The notes under the pieces: model-generated
The model's input: only the letters and a program-made list of their open reading frames with translations
Databases searched by the model: none
Told to the model about the DNA's origin: nothing
Part shown: in pieces, positions 24,887-33,643 of the stretch
How positions within the stretch are numbered: the stretch's first letter is position 1
How the letters are laid out: each line of letters begins with the position of its first letter
Translations under genes and position numbers: made by a program
Source of the DNA: Desulfobacteraceae bacterium
GTDB taxonomy: Bacteria > Desulfobacterota > Desulfobacteria > Desulfobacterales > RPRI01
NCBI GenBank assembly: GCA_003818505.1
Contig: RPRI01000041.1
Coordinates: forward strand, 1-35,698
DNA: 35,698 nt
Direction of reading: 5' to 3'

Positions 24887-25879
24887 ATGCGAAGAATATG
24901 GGTGAGGGCTGATCCATGGGACAAGGAAATCGTTACCACCGCTCTTGAAGGCGGAGCGGACGGAATCGTTGTTCCGAAGGGATATTCCGAAAGAGTAAAA
25001 GAACTCGGTAAAATCCTGACGATTTCGGAAGACGGGGATTTGAAAACCGGGGAAGATGTAGTATTTTTTACCATGACAAGCGGCAAAGACGAGGATGAAA
25101 TATTAAGACTTTGCGCGAACAGGAAAGTAATTCTTCAGTGCGGCGACTGGACGGTGATACCCCTTGAAAACCTTATAGCAAAGGGAGCTGATGTAATCGC
25201 CCAGGTGCACAGTTATGAGGAAGCCTGTACCGTATTCGGCATACTTGAAAAAGGCGTGCGGCATATTCTTTTTTATTCGGATGATATCGCACAGCTGAAG
25301 AAAACATTGTCCATAGTCAATTCGGAGTCGGAGAAGGTAAAACTTCAGGAGGCCGAGATTGTCGAGGTCACTCCCGCGGGAATGGGTGACAGGGTATGTG
25401 TTGACACATGCACATCAATGGTGCAGGGCCAGGGACTTCTTGTCGGCAACAGCAGCAGCGCGCTTTTTCTTGTTCACGCTGAAACTGTTGAAAATCCATA
25501 CGTGTCGCCGAGGCCCTTCAGGGTCAATGCGGGCGCGGTTCACGCCTATACGAGGGTTCCGGGCGGAAAGACGAGATACCTTTCGGAGCTTGCGGCAGGC
25601 GACCGGATTCTTATTACGGATTACAGGGGGAACATGACCGGCGGTATTATCGGGAGGCTGAAAATTGAAAAGCGTCCCCTGATGCTTGTGAAAGCGGCGG
25701 CCGGAGAGAGGCAGATCACGACAATTCTGCAAAATGCCGAAACAATAAGACTTACAAGTCCGGACGGAACTCCCGTTTCAGTCGTCAGTTTGAAAAAAGG
25801 GGATAAGATCCTCATTGCCGCGGAAGAGAGCGGAAGGCATTTCGGCCATAAGATAGACGAATCGATAACGGAAAAATAA
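24887..25879 (+). CDS. 3-dehydroquinate synthase II (AroB')
   Basis: 330 residues, typical of the archaeal-type enzyme. The start MRRIWVRADPWDKEIVTTALEGGADG and the central signature GDRVCVDTCTSMVQGQGLLVGNSSSALFLVHAE followed by RPFRVNAGAVHAYTRVPGGKTRYLSEL are diagnostic. It oxidatively deaminates and cyclises ADH to 3-dehydroquinate with NAD+, replacing AroB. An AGGATAGGATA ribosome site precedes the ATG, 111 bases after the AroA' gene. Together the two genes supply the first cyclic intermediate from aspartate semialdehyde. Confidence 0.93.
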   Translation: MRRIWVRADPWDKEIVTTALEGGADGIVVPKGYSERVKELGKILTISEDGDLKTGEDVVFFTMTSGKDEDEILRLCANRKVILQCGDWTVIPLENLIAKGADVIAQVHSYEEACTVFGILEKGVRHILFYSDDIAQLKKTLSIVNSESEKVKLQEAEIVEVTPAGMGDRVCVDTCTSMVQGQGLLVGNSSSALFLVHAETVENPYVSPRPFRVNAGAVHAYTRVPGGKTRYLSELAAGDRILITDYRGNMTGGIIGRLKIEKRPLMLVKAAAGERQITTILQNAETIRLTSPDGTPVSVVSLKKGDKILIAAEESGRHFGHKIDESITEK

Positions 25880-26190
25880 GAATCAGGGTGCAGGGTTCGG
25901 GTGTTAAAGGATTCAAGCAGCCGGAAACCAGGCGGCGTGAGGCGGGCCGCCTGCGGCGGTAAAAGGGAAAAGGTGTAAGTCGTAAGGCGTGAGGCAAAAC
26001 GACTGTAAAAGGTAAAAAGTAAAGGATTCAAGGATTCAAGTGGTCAAGGGTTCAAGAGGTCAAGTAACCAGAAACCAGCAACCATGAGAGCCGAAGATGG
26101 AAAAGCCGTAAATCGAATATCGAAATTCGGGTATCTGACTGCCGCATATAAAGCCCCGGATCATTTAACAAACGTACAGTGCGAAGAATT
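25880..26190. other. Repeat-rich gap inside the aro operon
   Basis: This 311-base gap between aroB' and pheA is low in complexity, purine-rich on the plus strand, with reiterated AAGGATTC, GGCGTGAGGC and GTAAAAGG words and a GC-rich palindromic patch (GGCGGGCCGCCTGCGGCGG, about 25940-25960). No gene is seen. It may be a spot where a gene, for example a dehydroquinate dehydratase, was lost or where repeats expanded. Confidence 0.5.
26022..26064 (+). repeat. Tandem 8-base repeat
   Basis: Five consecutive 8-base units, AAGGATTC, AAGGATTC, AAGTGGTC, AAGGGTTC and AAGAGGTC, plus a final AAG. Partial matches to the unit lie a little upstream (AAAGGATTCAAG at 25908-25919). Confidence 0.85.
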
Positions 26191-27351
26191 ATGGATAAAA
26201 TAATCATGAATAAAAAAATAAAATCAAATGCCGCAGAAGAGGGGATTACGAATATCAGGCATTCCATCGACCGGATTGATGAAAAAATTCTTTCCCTCAT
26301 AAACAGGCGGCTTCTTCTGGCAAAAAAGATAGGCAGATTAAAAGAGAAAGAGGGAAACAGGGTTCTTGATATCGCCCGTGAAAGCACCCTGATACAAAGG
26401 CTTAACAGCATAAATGAAGGGCCGCTGAGTAAAAGCGCCCTTCATCATGTGTTCGCGGAAATTATCGCGGCATCGCGCGAAATCCAAAAGAATCATTCGG
26501 TTGCTTATCTTGGTCCCGAGGCTACCTTTACTCATATAGCCGCCATAAATTACTTCGGGCAGTCTGTCAATTACGCGCCTCAGGTGACAATACGCGACAT
26601 ATTCTGCGAAGTGGAGAAAGGAGCCTGTCATTACGGGGTTGTTCCTGTTGAGAACTCCATTGAAGGTTCGGTTAACTATACGCTGGACCTTTTTTTTGAA
26701 TCGGATTTAAAAATATGCGCTGAATTATACCATCCGATATCCCACGATCTTCTGTCAAAGAGCGACTCTCCGGGGGAAATAAAAACCATTTATTCACATC
26801 CCCAGGCCTTTGCCCAGTGCAGGAAATGGATAGAGAAGAAGCTTCCGGGAGCCGTGCTTGTAGAAAGCGACAGCACCGCTCATGCAGCGCGAAAAGCTGC
26901 CGATGATCCGAAATCGGCAGCTATCGCAAGCAGCAAGGCGGCGCACATCTATAATCTCCAGGTAATGGCATCAAAGATTGAAGATATATCGCGGAACACA
27001 ACGAGGTTTCTTGTTATCGGAAAAGATGATATTAAAAGAACAGGATCGGATAAAACTTCCGTGATGTTCGTGACTTCTCATGTTCCGGGGGCATTATACA
27101 GGGCGTTAAAACCGGTTGCCGAAGCGGGTATAAACATGGTTAAACTTGAGTCAAGGCCTACAAAGCATGAAAACTGGAGTTATTTTTTCTTTGTTGATCT
27201 TGAAGGTCATGCTGAAGACAAGATTGTTGCCCAGACAATAATGAAAATGAAAAAACTCTGCCTTTTCTTAAAATGCCTCGGATCATACCCGCTGGCAAGA
27301 GAAGGCATTTACGGATCTGTTACAAAACAGTCAGGAAAGCTTATAAAATGA
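26191..27351 (+). CDS. pheA: Chorismate mutase/prephenate dehydratase (P-protein)
   Basis: 386 residues from ATG 26191; an in-frame GTG at 26179 and ATG at 26206 are alternatives, none with a strong ribosome site. Order: AroQ-type chorismate mutase (about 20-100, RHSIDRIDEKILSLINRRLLLAKKIGRLK), prephenate dehydratase (about 105-285, VAYLGPEATFTHIAA, VVPVENSIEGSVNYTLDL and the catalytic NTTRFLVIG), and a C-terminal ACT domain (about 295-375, GALYRALKPVAEAGINMVKLESRP) for Phe feedback inhibition. It converts chorismate through prephenate to phenylpyruvate. Its place in an operon with a Phe/Tyr leader explains the regulation. Its stop overlaps the aroE start. Confidence 0.95.
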   Translation: MDKIIMNKKIKSNAAEEGITNIRHSIDRIDEKILSLINRRLLLAKKIGRLKEKEGNRVLDIARESTLIQRLNSINEGPLSKSALHHVFAEIIAASREIQKNHSVAYLGPEATFTHIAAINYFGQSVNYAPQVTIRDIFCEVEKGACHYGVVPVENSIEGSVNYTLDLFFESDLKICAELYHPISHDLLSKSDSPGEIKTIYSHPQAFAQCRKWIEKKLPGAVLVESDSTAHAARKAADDPKSAAIASSKAAHIYNLQVMASKIEDISRNTTRFLVIGKDDIKRTGSDKTSVMFVTSHVPGALYRALKPVAEAGINMVKLESRPTKHENWSYFFFVDLEGHAEDKIVAQTIMKMKKLCLFLKCLGSYPLAREGIYGSVTKQSGKLIK

Positions 27352-28172
27352 GATTCGATACAGACAGTTCGGTTTATGCCCTCTTCGGTGATCCGGTATC
27401 CCATTCCTTAAGCCCTGTCATGCATAACAGTGCTTTTGAATTTACAGGCTATAAAGGCTTATATCTTGCCTTTGAAGTCAAAAACATAAAAAACGCTCTT
27501 ATCTCGGTAAAGACTCTCGGCATAAAGGGCGCTAGCGTCACCATTCCGCACAAGATAGAGGTGATGAAGCATCTGGATGTAATTGACGATATGGCCGTTA
27601 AAATCGGCGCGGTAAATACGATAATAAATATCGGAGGATATCTCAAGGGATATAACTCCGATGGACTTGGCGCCGTAAAAGCCCTGTCCGAAAAAACCTT
27701 GATCAACGGAAAGAAGATTGCCGTCATAGGAGCAGGCGGCGCCGCCCGCGCTGTTGCGTTCTGCCTGAAGAAAGAAGGCGGAAGAATAACCGTCATAAAC
27801 CGGAGCAGGGATAAGGGGGAGCGGCTCGCGGAGGATCTTATTTCAGATTATCGTCCGCTAAACGATACAGGCAGCATGGATCATGATATTTTAATCAATA
27901 CGACTCCTGTAGGAATGACACCCCATACGGAAGGAATGCCCATTGAAAGAAGGTATCTTGAAAAGGGCATGGTTGTGATGGATATCGTCTATAATCCGCT
28001 GAAAACACTTTTTCTATCAGAGGCTGAAAAGGCGGGATGTGTTACTATTGACGGTCTTTCGATGTTTGTGCACCAAGGCGCCTTTCAATTTGAATTATGG
28101 ACCGGAATAAAAGCGCCGGTTGATATCATGAAAACGACGGTTTTAAGCGCCCTGCAACCCCTTGAACTCTAA
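27348..28172 (+). CDS. aroE: Shikimate 5-dehydrogenase
   Basis: 274 residues. ATG at 27348 overlaps the pheA stop (ATGA), showing translational coupling, and opens the conserved substrate motif VYALFGDPVSHSLSPVMHN. Further signatures: NTIINIGGYLKGYNSDGLG, the NADPH-binding GAGGAARAV with INRSRDKGERL, and NTTPVGMTPHTEG. It reduces 3-dehydroshikimate to shikimate. There is no fused dehydroquinate dehydratase domain, so that step must come from elsewhere. Confidence 0.95.
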   Translation: MRFDTDSSVYALFGDPVSHSLSPVMHNSAFEFTGYKGLYLAFEVKNIKNALISVKTLGIKGASVTIPHKIEVMKHLDVIDDMAVKIGAVNTIINIGGYLKGYNSDGLGAVKALSEKTLINGKKIAVIGAGGAARAVAFCLKKEGGRITVINRSRDKGERLAEDLISDYRPLNDTGSMDHDILINTTPVGMTPHTEGMPIERRYLEKGMVVMDIVYNPLKTLFLSEAEKAGCVTIDGLSMFVHQGAFQFELWTGIKAPVDIMKTTVLSALQPLEL

Positions 28173-28194
28173 ACGATAAAGAATATATAAGCAT

Positions 28195-29463
28195 ATGATA
28201 GAAATATTTCCGGGAATCAATAACCGGTGCGAAGTCAGTGTCCCGGGATCAAAGAGCTATACACATAGGCTTTTGATTGCCTCTGCGCTGTCGGACGGGA
28301 TCTGCACGATAAAGAACTGCCTCAGGAGTGAAGATACTCTTCTTACTCTTGAAGCTTTGAGGAAAATGGGCGCGGATATCGATGATTCTGCCGGTGAAAT
28401 TACCGTTTGCGGCACAAAAGGGGATCTTAAAGCCTACAATGAACCGGTATTTCTCGGAAATTCCGGGACATCAATGCGCCTGCTTACGGGAGTAGCCGCG
28501 CTTGGAAGCGGCTGTTATACACTGACCGGGGCCAGCCGCATGTCCGAGCGTCCGATCGGGGATCTCCTTGACGGTTTAAAAAGCCTTGGAGTCGACGCCC
28601 GGTCTCTTAATAATAACGGATGTCCTCCCCTGGTAATAAAAGGCGGAAAAATAATGGGAGGCAGGATCGGGCTGAAATGCGGTTTAAGCAGCCAGTTCCT
28701 TTCCTCGATTCTTTTAATAGCTCCGTACACCGAGAAAGGTGTGGAAATAAAAGTTGTTGAAGGTCCGGTATCAAAACCATATATAGACATGACGATTGAT
28801 ATAATGGCAAAATCCGGTGTCAGTGTAAAACGGGACGGATATTTAAGATTCAGTGTCAAAGGAGGCGGGTGTTACAGGGCGGGAAATCATTATGTTGAGC
28901 CGGATTGTTCACAGGCAGGGTATTTCTGGGCAGCGGCGGCAGTTACAGGGGCTGAAATTAAAGTCAGAGGAATTACGAAAGACTCACGGCAGGGGGATCT
29001 TAATTTAACCGGATTGCTTGAGAAGATGGGGTGTAAAATAATATCCGAAAAAGACGGCATTTCTGTAAGGGGCGGATCCCTTGTTGCTATTGAAGCTGAT
29101 ATGGCCGATATGCCCGACATGGTTCCCACCCTGGCTGTTGTCGCTTCCTTTGCGAAAGGAACCACCGTAATAAAGAATGTGGGGCACCTCAAGGAAAAAG
29201 AGAGCGATCGCCTCCTGGCCGTTGTAAATGAACTGTCAAAAACAGGCATAGAAGCCGGTTGCACGGAAACGGATCTGTTTATAAAAGGGGGAGCTCACCG
29301 GGGCGCCGAAATCGACACATATAACGACCACAGAATCGCCATGAGTTTCGCAATAGCGGGACTTAAGGTCCCGGGCGTATTCATCAAAAATGAAAAATGC
29401 GTCGAAAAGTCTTTCCCGGATTTCTGGAAAGTGCTTGAGGCTCTCGGCCGGCAGACAGGCTGA
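28195..29463 (+). CDS. aroA: 3-phosphoshikimate 1-carboxyvinyltransferase (EPSP synthase)
   Basis: 422 residues, full length. Signatures: VPGSKSYTHRLLIASALSDG, FLGNSGTSMRLLTGVAAL, LKCGLSSQFLSSILL, the catalytic Asp in DMPDMVPTLAV, KNVGHLKEKESDRL and YNDHRIAMSFAIAGL. It joins shikimate-3-phosphate and PEP. The motif LGNSGTSMR has Ser-Gly-Thr-Ser where many class I enzymes have NAGTAMR, a class II-type feature. It starts 22 bases after aroE. Confidence 0.95.
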   Translation: MIEIFPGINNRCEVSVPGSKSYTHRLLIASALSDGICTIKNCLRSEDTLLTLEALRKMGADIDDSAGEITVCGTKGDLKAYNEPVFLGNSGTSMRLLTGVAALGSGCYTLTGASRMSERPIGDLLDGLKSLGVDARSLNNNGCPPLVIKGGKIMGGRIGLKCGLSSQFLSSILLIAPYTEKGVEIKVVEGPVSKPYIDMTIDIMAKSGVSVKRDGYLRFSVKGGGCYRAGNHYVEPDCSQAGYFWAAAAVTGAEIKVRGITKDSRQGDLNLTGLLEKMGCKIISEKDGISVRGGSLVAIEADMADMPDMVPTLAVVASFAKGTTVIKNVGHLKEKESDRLLAVVNELSKTGIEAGCTETDLFIKGGAHRGAEIDTYNDHRIAMSFAIAGLKVPGVFIKNEKCVEKSFPDFWKVLEALGRQTG

Positions 29464-29519
29464 AGGCGGATAGATTAATAGAGACAGTCTTTTTCTGTTT
29501 GGACCAAATATTTTGGAAT

Positions 29520-30050
29520 ATGAATATATATCTGATCGGATACCGGTGCACTGGAAAAAGCATAGTCGGGAAACTTCTTGCCGTAAAACTCGGTATGAAA
29601 TTTACTGACGCGGATGTTGAGATTGTGAACAGCGCCGGAAAATCTATTTCCGAAATTGTTGAAAAAACAGGATGGGACGAATTCCGGAGAATCGAGAAGA
29701 ATATCATCAGGGAACTTTCCGCTCTTAAAGGGCATGTTGTCGCAACAGGAGGAGGGGCGGTTCTTGACGGCGATAATGCTGAATATATGAAGAATACCGG
29801 AATCGTAGTCTGGCTCAGGGCGACATCTCCGACGATAAGCCAAAGAATGAAAACGGATCACGGAACAAAAGATTTCAGGCCGGCTCTTACCGTAAAAGGA
29901 GCGATAGGGGAGATTGACGAAATATTATCCGCCCGTAAACGCTTTTATGAAAAGGCGATGGATTTTTATATTGATACGGATAATCGCGATATAAGCGCTA
30001 TATGCAGTGATATTATAAATCTGGTTGGAAATGTAAAGGAAAAACAATAA
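29520..30050 (+). CDS. aroK: Shikimate kinase
   Basis: 176 residues from ATG 29520; a TTG seven codons upstream is unlikely. Walker A motif GYRCTGKSIVGKLLA, the acidic shikimate-binding DADVEIVN, GWDEFRRIEKNII and the VATGGGAVLDGDN loop are all present. It phosphorylates shikimate with ATP. The final TAA overlaps the aroC start in TAATG, so the two genes are translationally coupled. Confidence 0.94.
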   Translation: MNIYLIGYRCTGKSIVGKLLAVKLGMKFTDADVEIVNSAGKSISEIVEKTGWDEFRRIEKNIIRELSALKGHVVATGGGAVLDGDNAEYMKNTGIVVWLRATSPTISQRMKTDHGTKDFRPALTVKGAIGEIDEILSARKRFYEKAMDFYIDTDNRDISAICSDIINLVGNVKEKQ

Positions 30051-31105
30051 TGCCCGGAAACTCTTTCGGAACATTGTTCAGAATAACAACCTGGGGAGAA
30101 TCCCACGGTGAGGCGGTTGGCGTTGTCATTGACGGATGCCCGCCGGAGATACCGCTTAATGAATCGGTAATCCAGGATATGCTGGAGAGGCGAAGGCCCG
30201 GAGGGTCTTTCGTGAGCAGTTCGCGAAAGGAGCCTGACAGGGCAATCATCATGTCGGGCGTTTTTAAAGGTATGACGACCGGGACTCCTGTAATGATAAT
30301 GATAAAAAACAGCGATGCCCGTCCGGAATCGTACGAAAAGATATCGGATCTGTTCAGGCCGGGGCATGGTGATATAACATACCAGGCGAAATACGGAATA
30401 AGGGACTGGCGGGGCGGAGGAAGAGCTTCGGCAAGAGAGACTGTTTCGAGAGTCGCAGCGGGCGCCGTGGCGAAAGCTGTCCTGGAACATGAAAAAATAT
30501 ACGTATCCGCATGTACGGTCGAGCTTGGAGGGATAAAAGCCGTAACGCATGATCCGGATGCCGTATCCGGAAACATCTTCATGTGTCCCGATACGAAGGC
30601 CGCTCTCAAAATGGAAAAACTGGTAAAGGATGTCAAAAAGAGCGGCGATTCTGTCGGCGGCATAGTCGAGATAACCGCAAACGGCGTTCCGGTCGGCCTG
30701 GGGGAACCTGTTTTTGACAAGCTTGACGCCGATATCGCAAAAGGCCTGATGAGCATAGGCGCAGTCAAGGGAGTTGAAATCGGAGTCGGTTTTAAAGCCG
30801 CGATCCTGAAAGGTTCTGAAAATAATGATCCCATAACACGCCGGGGCTTTTTGACCAATAACGCAGGAGGAATTCTTGCCGGGATATCAAACGGAGATGA
30901 AATAGTGGTTCGCGTCGCGGTCAAGCCGATTCCTTCCATTGAAAAAGAGCAGAAGACGGTCGATCTTTCCGGAAAAGAGAGAACAATATCCGTCAGGGGA
31001 AGACATGATGTATCCGCCATACCGCGGATTAATGTTGTTTGCGAGTCGATGGTAAGCATTGTGCTGGCGGATCATTTATTGAGGCAGAGGGCTGTCGGGA
31101 GATGA
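30050..31105 (+). CDS. aroC: Chorismate synthase
   Basis: 351 residues. Signatures: SFGTLFRITTWGESHGEAVGVVIDGCPP, the flavin/substrate loops FRPGHGDITYQAKYGIRDWRGGGRASARET, and SVRGRHDVSAIPRINVVCESMVSIVLADHLLRQ near the end. It forms chorismate from EPSP and needs reduced FMN. It is the last recognisable gene of the operon; its start overlaps the aroK stop. Confidence 0.96.
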   Translation: MPGNSFGTLFRITTWGESHGEAVGVVIDGCPPEIPLNESVIQDMLERRRPGGSFVSSSRKEPDRAIIMSGVFKGMTTGTPVMIMIKNSDARPESYEKISDLFRPGHGDITYQAKYGIRDWRGGGRASARETVSRVAAGAVAKAVLEHEKIYVSACTVELGGIKAVTHDPDAVSGNIFMCPDTKAALKMEKLVKDVKKSGDSVGGIVEITANGVPVGLGEPVFDKLDADIAKGLMSIGAVKGVEIGVGFKAAILKGSENNDPITRRGFLTNNAGGILAGISNGDEIVVRVAVKPIPSIEKEQKTVDLSGKERTISVRGRHDVSAIPRINVVCESMVSIVLADHLLRQRAVGR

Positions 31106-31185
31106 ATGAAGAAACAACTGTGAAAACATCGGTAAATTTTTCAAAGATTCCTGCAAAGAGGCGCTCAGAGAAAGCAATAAAATAA
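31102..31185 (+). CDS. Possible 27-codon ORF coupled to aroC
   Basis: ATG at 31102 overlaps the aroC stop (ATGA) as do other junctions in this operon. The 27 residues (start MNEETTVKTSVNFSKIPAKR) are basic at the end and match no family I know. It could be a small protein, a truncated downstream gene, or chance; a TATCT/AGATA hairpin follows shortly after. Confidence 0.25.
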   Translation: MNEETTVKTSVNFSKIPAKRRSEKAIK

Positions 31186-31255
31186 TAAACTCTATCTTTA
31201 GATAACATAAACAAAAGATTATAATAGTTTTTAATTTTGCTGAACAAGTCTTTAC

Positions 31256-31397
31256 AGTGATTGTAAAAATAATGTTACGATTGTAATGTGTTAAACTTAT
31301 TCGCGTACGTCCCCTTAATTTGACCTTGCGGTTAATTGTGTGGTAAACGCTTCAAGAGATTTATCACGATAGTGATTGTCAAGATAATGTTCCGATT
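31256..31397 (+). repeat. Pair of 27-base direct repeats
   Basis: Bases 31256-31282 and 31371-31397 match at 24 of 27 positions (both begin AGTGATTGT and end CGATT, with ATAATGTT in the middle), spaced 115 bases apart. They may be binding sites or the relic of an insertion. Confidence 0.7.
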
Positions 31398-31507
31398 AGA
31401 GCATGATTAGATTGTTTGGGAATAGATTTATGACATTGACTATAATATTTTTTCCATGCCTCTTGTGAGTTGAAAACTGCTTTCTGTGTTTTCATATCCC
31501 TTAAAAA

Positions 31508-31579
31508 GGTACTGAAAAGAGTGGCAGAAGATATATTGTTAACTCACCTGCACCCCTTGAGGGGGGTACTGAAAAGAGT
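31508..31579 (+). repeat. 15-base direct repeat before the hybrid kinase gene
   Basis: GGTACTGAAAAGAGT occurs exactly at 31508-31522 and 31565-31579, 57 bases apart, the second copy 30 bases before the ATG. Placement fits a regulator site or the ends of a small duplicated segment. Confidence 0.75.
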
Positions 31580-31608
31580 CCTATTTATCGGGGTTCGGGA
31601 AACGCTCT

Positions 31609-33582
31609 ATGCCTGAATATTTCTCAAATGAAGAGTTTCAAGCGGAAGTCGAAAAGCGCAAACATGCCGAAGCTGAGCTTCGTGAGTATGTTGATAAGTT
31701 CAATGACCTGGCAGAGGCTTGTGCGGATGTAGTTCTTTATCATGATCTGCAGGGCAACATAGCTTTTATAAACGAAGCCGGGCTTAAATTTACCGGTTTC
31801 ACCAGGAATGAAGCTCTCAGGGCGAATATTATAGACGTGATTCCGGAGAAATACCTTTTACCGATGCTTGAAAGACAGAAACGAAGAAAAGCAGGATATG
31901 AGAAACGAAATGTATATGAAATCGCATATGTAAACAAGAATGGCGCATCGATTCCTCTTGAAGTAAATTCCATCATGGTTAAGGATAAAGGAGTTCCTTA
32001 CATACTTCTGGTTGTTCGCGATCTGAGGCTTTACAAGCAAAAAGAAAGGGAGTTGTCTGAAAACAGGGAAAAATTTCAGAATATACTTAACAGCATAGAA
32101 GACGGTTACTATGAGGTTGATCTGAAAGGCAGAATCGTTTTTTGCAATGAATCTCTTTGCAGAATACTTGGTTATTCCAAAGACGAGGTTACAGGAAAGA
32201 GCTACCGCGAAAGTGTTGATGAGGAGAACGGGAAGAAGCTCCTTGAGGCGTTCAATAATGTTTTCAAAACAGGCGGAACTTCGAAGGTATTGGACTGGGA
32301 GGTAATCAGGAAAGACGGCTCGAAACGTTTTGTGGAGGCTTCAATAGCCCTTGTCAAAGACCCTGAGAATGTGCCGGCAGGTTTTCGGGGATTAGTCCGC
32401 GATATTACGGAACGCAAACAGGCCGAGGAGGAACACAAAAAATTCGAACTTCAGATGCGGCACGCGCAGAAAATGGAGGCTATCGGCACTCTTGCAGGAG
32501 GCATTGCCCATGATTTCAACAATATTTTGATGAATATTCAGGGCAACGTGTCGATTATGATGATGGAGATTGATCCTGCCGATCCGTTTTATGAAAACCT
32601 CAAAAAAATTGAGGATTCGGTTGAAAAGGCCTCGGGCCTGACAAGGCAGATACTCGGATTCGCGCGGGGCGGTAAATACGTTATAAAGGAGATAGACCTG
32701 AATGAACTTGTTGGCAGAACAGCACAGCTTTTCGGCCGAGCGCGAAAAGAGATAAATATTCAGACGAAGTTTCAGGATAACGCATGGTCCGTTAAGGCGG
32801 ATCAGAGCCAGATAGAGCAGGCGCTTTTGAATATTTATTTAAACGCGTGGCAGGCAATGCCTTCGGGAGGGAATCTTTATATTGTAACAGGTAATGTCCT
32901 GATAGATGAAAACTATATCAAGAAATTTGCGATAACGCCCGGCAGATATGTCATGATATCAATAACGGATACGGGCGTTGGAATGGACGAAGCGACCAAG
33001 CAGAGAGTTTTTGATCCTTTTTTTACCACCCGTGAGATCGGGAGGGGCACAGGCTTAGGCCTTGCGTCTGTTTATGGAATAATAAAGAATCACGACGGAT
33101 TCATAAATGTATACAGCGAAAAAGGAAAAGGAAGCACGTTCAATATATACCTGCCGGCCTTCGGGAAGGTTAAGGAAGAGAAAAAGAAAGAAACCGAGAG
33201 CCGTATTCCGGGAACCGGAACGATTCTGTTTGTTGATGATGAGCAAATGATAATTGATGTGGGGCAGGCGATATTAAAAAAACTGGGATACAATGTTATT
33301 ATAGCAAAAGGAGGTCAGGAGGCTGTAGATCTTTATACAAAAAACAGGGATAAAATAGACCTTGTCGTTCTTGATATGATAATGCCGGATATTCCCGGAA
33401 GCGAAGTATTTGACAGAATAAGGGAGTTGAACCCGACGGTGAAGGTTTTACTCTCAAGCGGATATGCTCTCGACGTCCAGACTTCCGGAATAATGGAAAA
33501 AGGCTGTAACGGTTTTATTCAAAAGCCCTTTAATGTTAAGAAGCTTTCGGCCAAACTCAATGAAATTCTCCATGGGCAATAA
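31609..33582 (+). CDS. PAS-PAS hybrid histidine kinase with C-terminal receiver
   Basis: 657 residues, soluble. A short coiled start (EVEKRKHAEAELREYVDKF) leads into PAS 1 (about 30-142) and PAS 2 (about 153-270, ending GLVRDITERKQAEEE). The phosphoacceptor is His301 in GGIAHDFNNIL, the NtrB-like H-box. HATPase motifs: NIYLNAWQAMPSGG, TDTGVGMDEATKQRVFDPFFTT and GTGLGLASVYGI. A receiver follows (about 535-655) with phosphoacceptor Asp589 in LVVLDMIMP, the acidic pair in VDDEQ and Lys in IQKPFN. A cytoplasmic sensor with intramolecular relay is predicted; no output domain or separate regulator is nearby. The btuF-like gene begins 61 bases after its stop. Confidence 0.92.
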   Translation: MPEYFSNEEFQAEVEKRKHAEAELREYVDKFNDLAEACADVVLYHDLQGNIAFINEAGLKFTGFTRNEALRANIIDVIPEKYLLPMLERQKRRKAGYEKRNVYEIAYVNKNGASIPLEVNSIMVKDKGVPYILLVVRDLRLYKQKERELSENREKFQNILNSIEDGYYEVDLKGRIVFCNESLCRILGYSKDEVTGKSYRESVDEENGKKLLEAFNNVFKTGGTSKVLDWEVIRKDGSKRFVEASIALVKDPENVPAGFRGLVRDITERKQAEEEHKKFELQMRHAQKMEAIGTLAGGIAHDFNNILMNIQGNVSIMMMEIDPADPFYENLKKIEDSVEKASGLTRQILGFARGGKYVIKEIDLNELVGRTAQLFGRARKEINIQTKFQDNAWSVKADQSQIEQALLNIYLNAWQAMPSGGNLYIVTGNVLIDENYIKKFAITPGRYVMISITDTGVGMDEATKQRVFDPFFTTREIGRGTGLGLASVYGIIKNHDGFINVYSEKGKGSTFNIYLPAFGKVKEEKKKETESRIPGTGTILFVDDEQMIIDVGQAILKKLGYNVIIAKGGQEAVDLYTKNRDKIDLVVLDMIMPDIPGSEVFDRIRELNPTVKVLLSSGYALDVQTSGIMEKGCNGFIQKPFNVKKLSAKLNEILHGQ

Positions 33583-33643
33583 AGAGCCTTTTCACCGTAA
33601 ACAATTTCACCAAAAACCGCGGGTTTCCATCAATATCCGGAAC

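Larger units (their letters stand above)
31186..31608. other. Repeat-bearing gap after the aro operon
   Basis: No gene. The gap is AT-rich and holds two imperfect 27-base direct repeats, two copies of GGTACTGAAAAGAGT, and a CCCC-TTGA-GGGG hairpin at about 31553-31564 next to the second copy. TATAAT at about 31440-31445 lacks a matching -35. The control region of the hybrid kinase gene must lie here. Confidence 0.5.

Noticed and set aside
25880-26064. CRISPR-like array between aroB' and pheA
   Set aside because: The repeats are 8-base tandem units without spacers, and no cas gene is present.
30013-31059. Long minus-strand ORF of 348 codons opposite aroC
   Set aside because: It is the mirror frame of a clear chorismate synthase gene, with Ser/Pro/Ile-rich composition typical of antisense frames.
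33533-33643. Longer N-terminus of the btuF-like protein overlapping the kinase gene
   Set aside because: The extension precedes a clear signal peptide and would overlap the kinase by 50 bases; the ATG at 33644 fits an exported protein.
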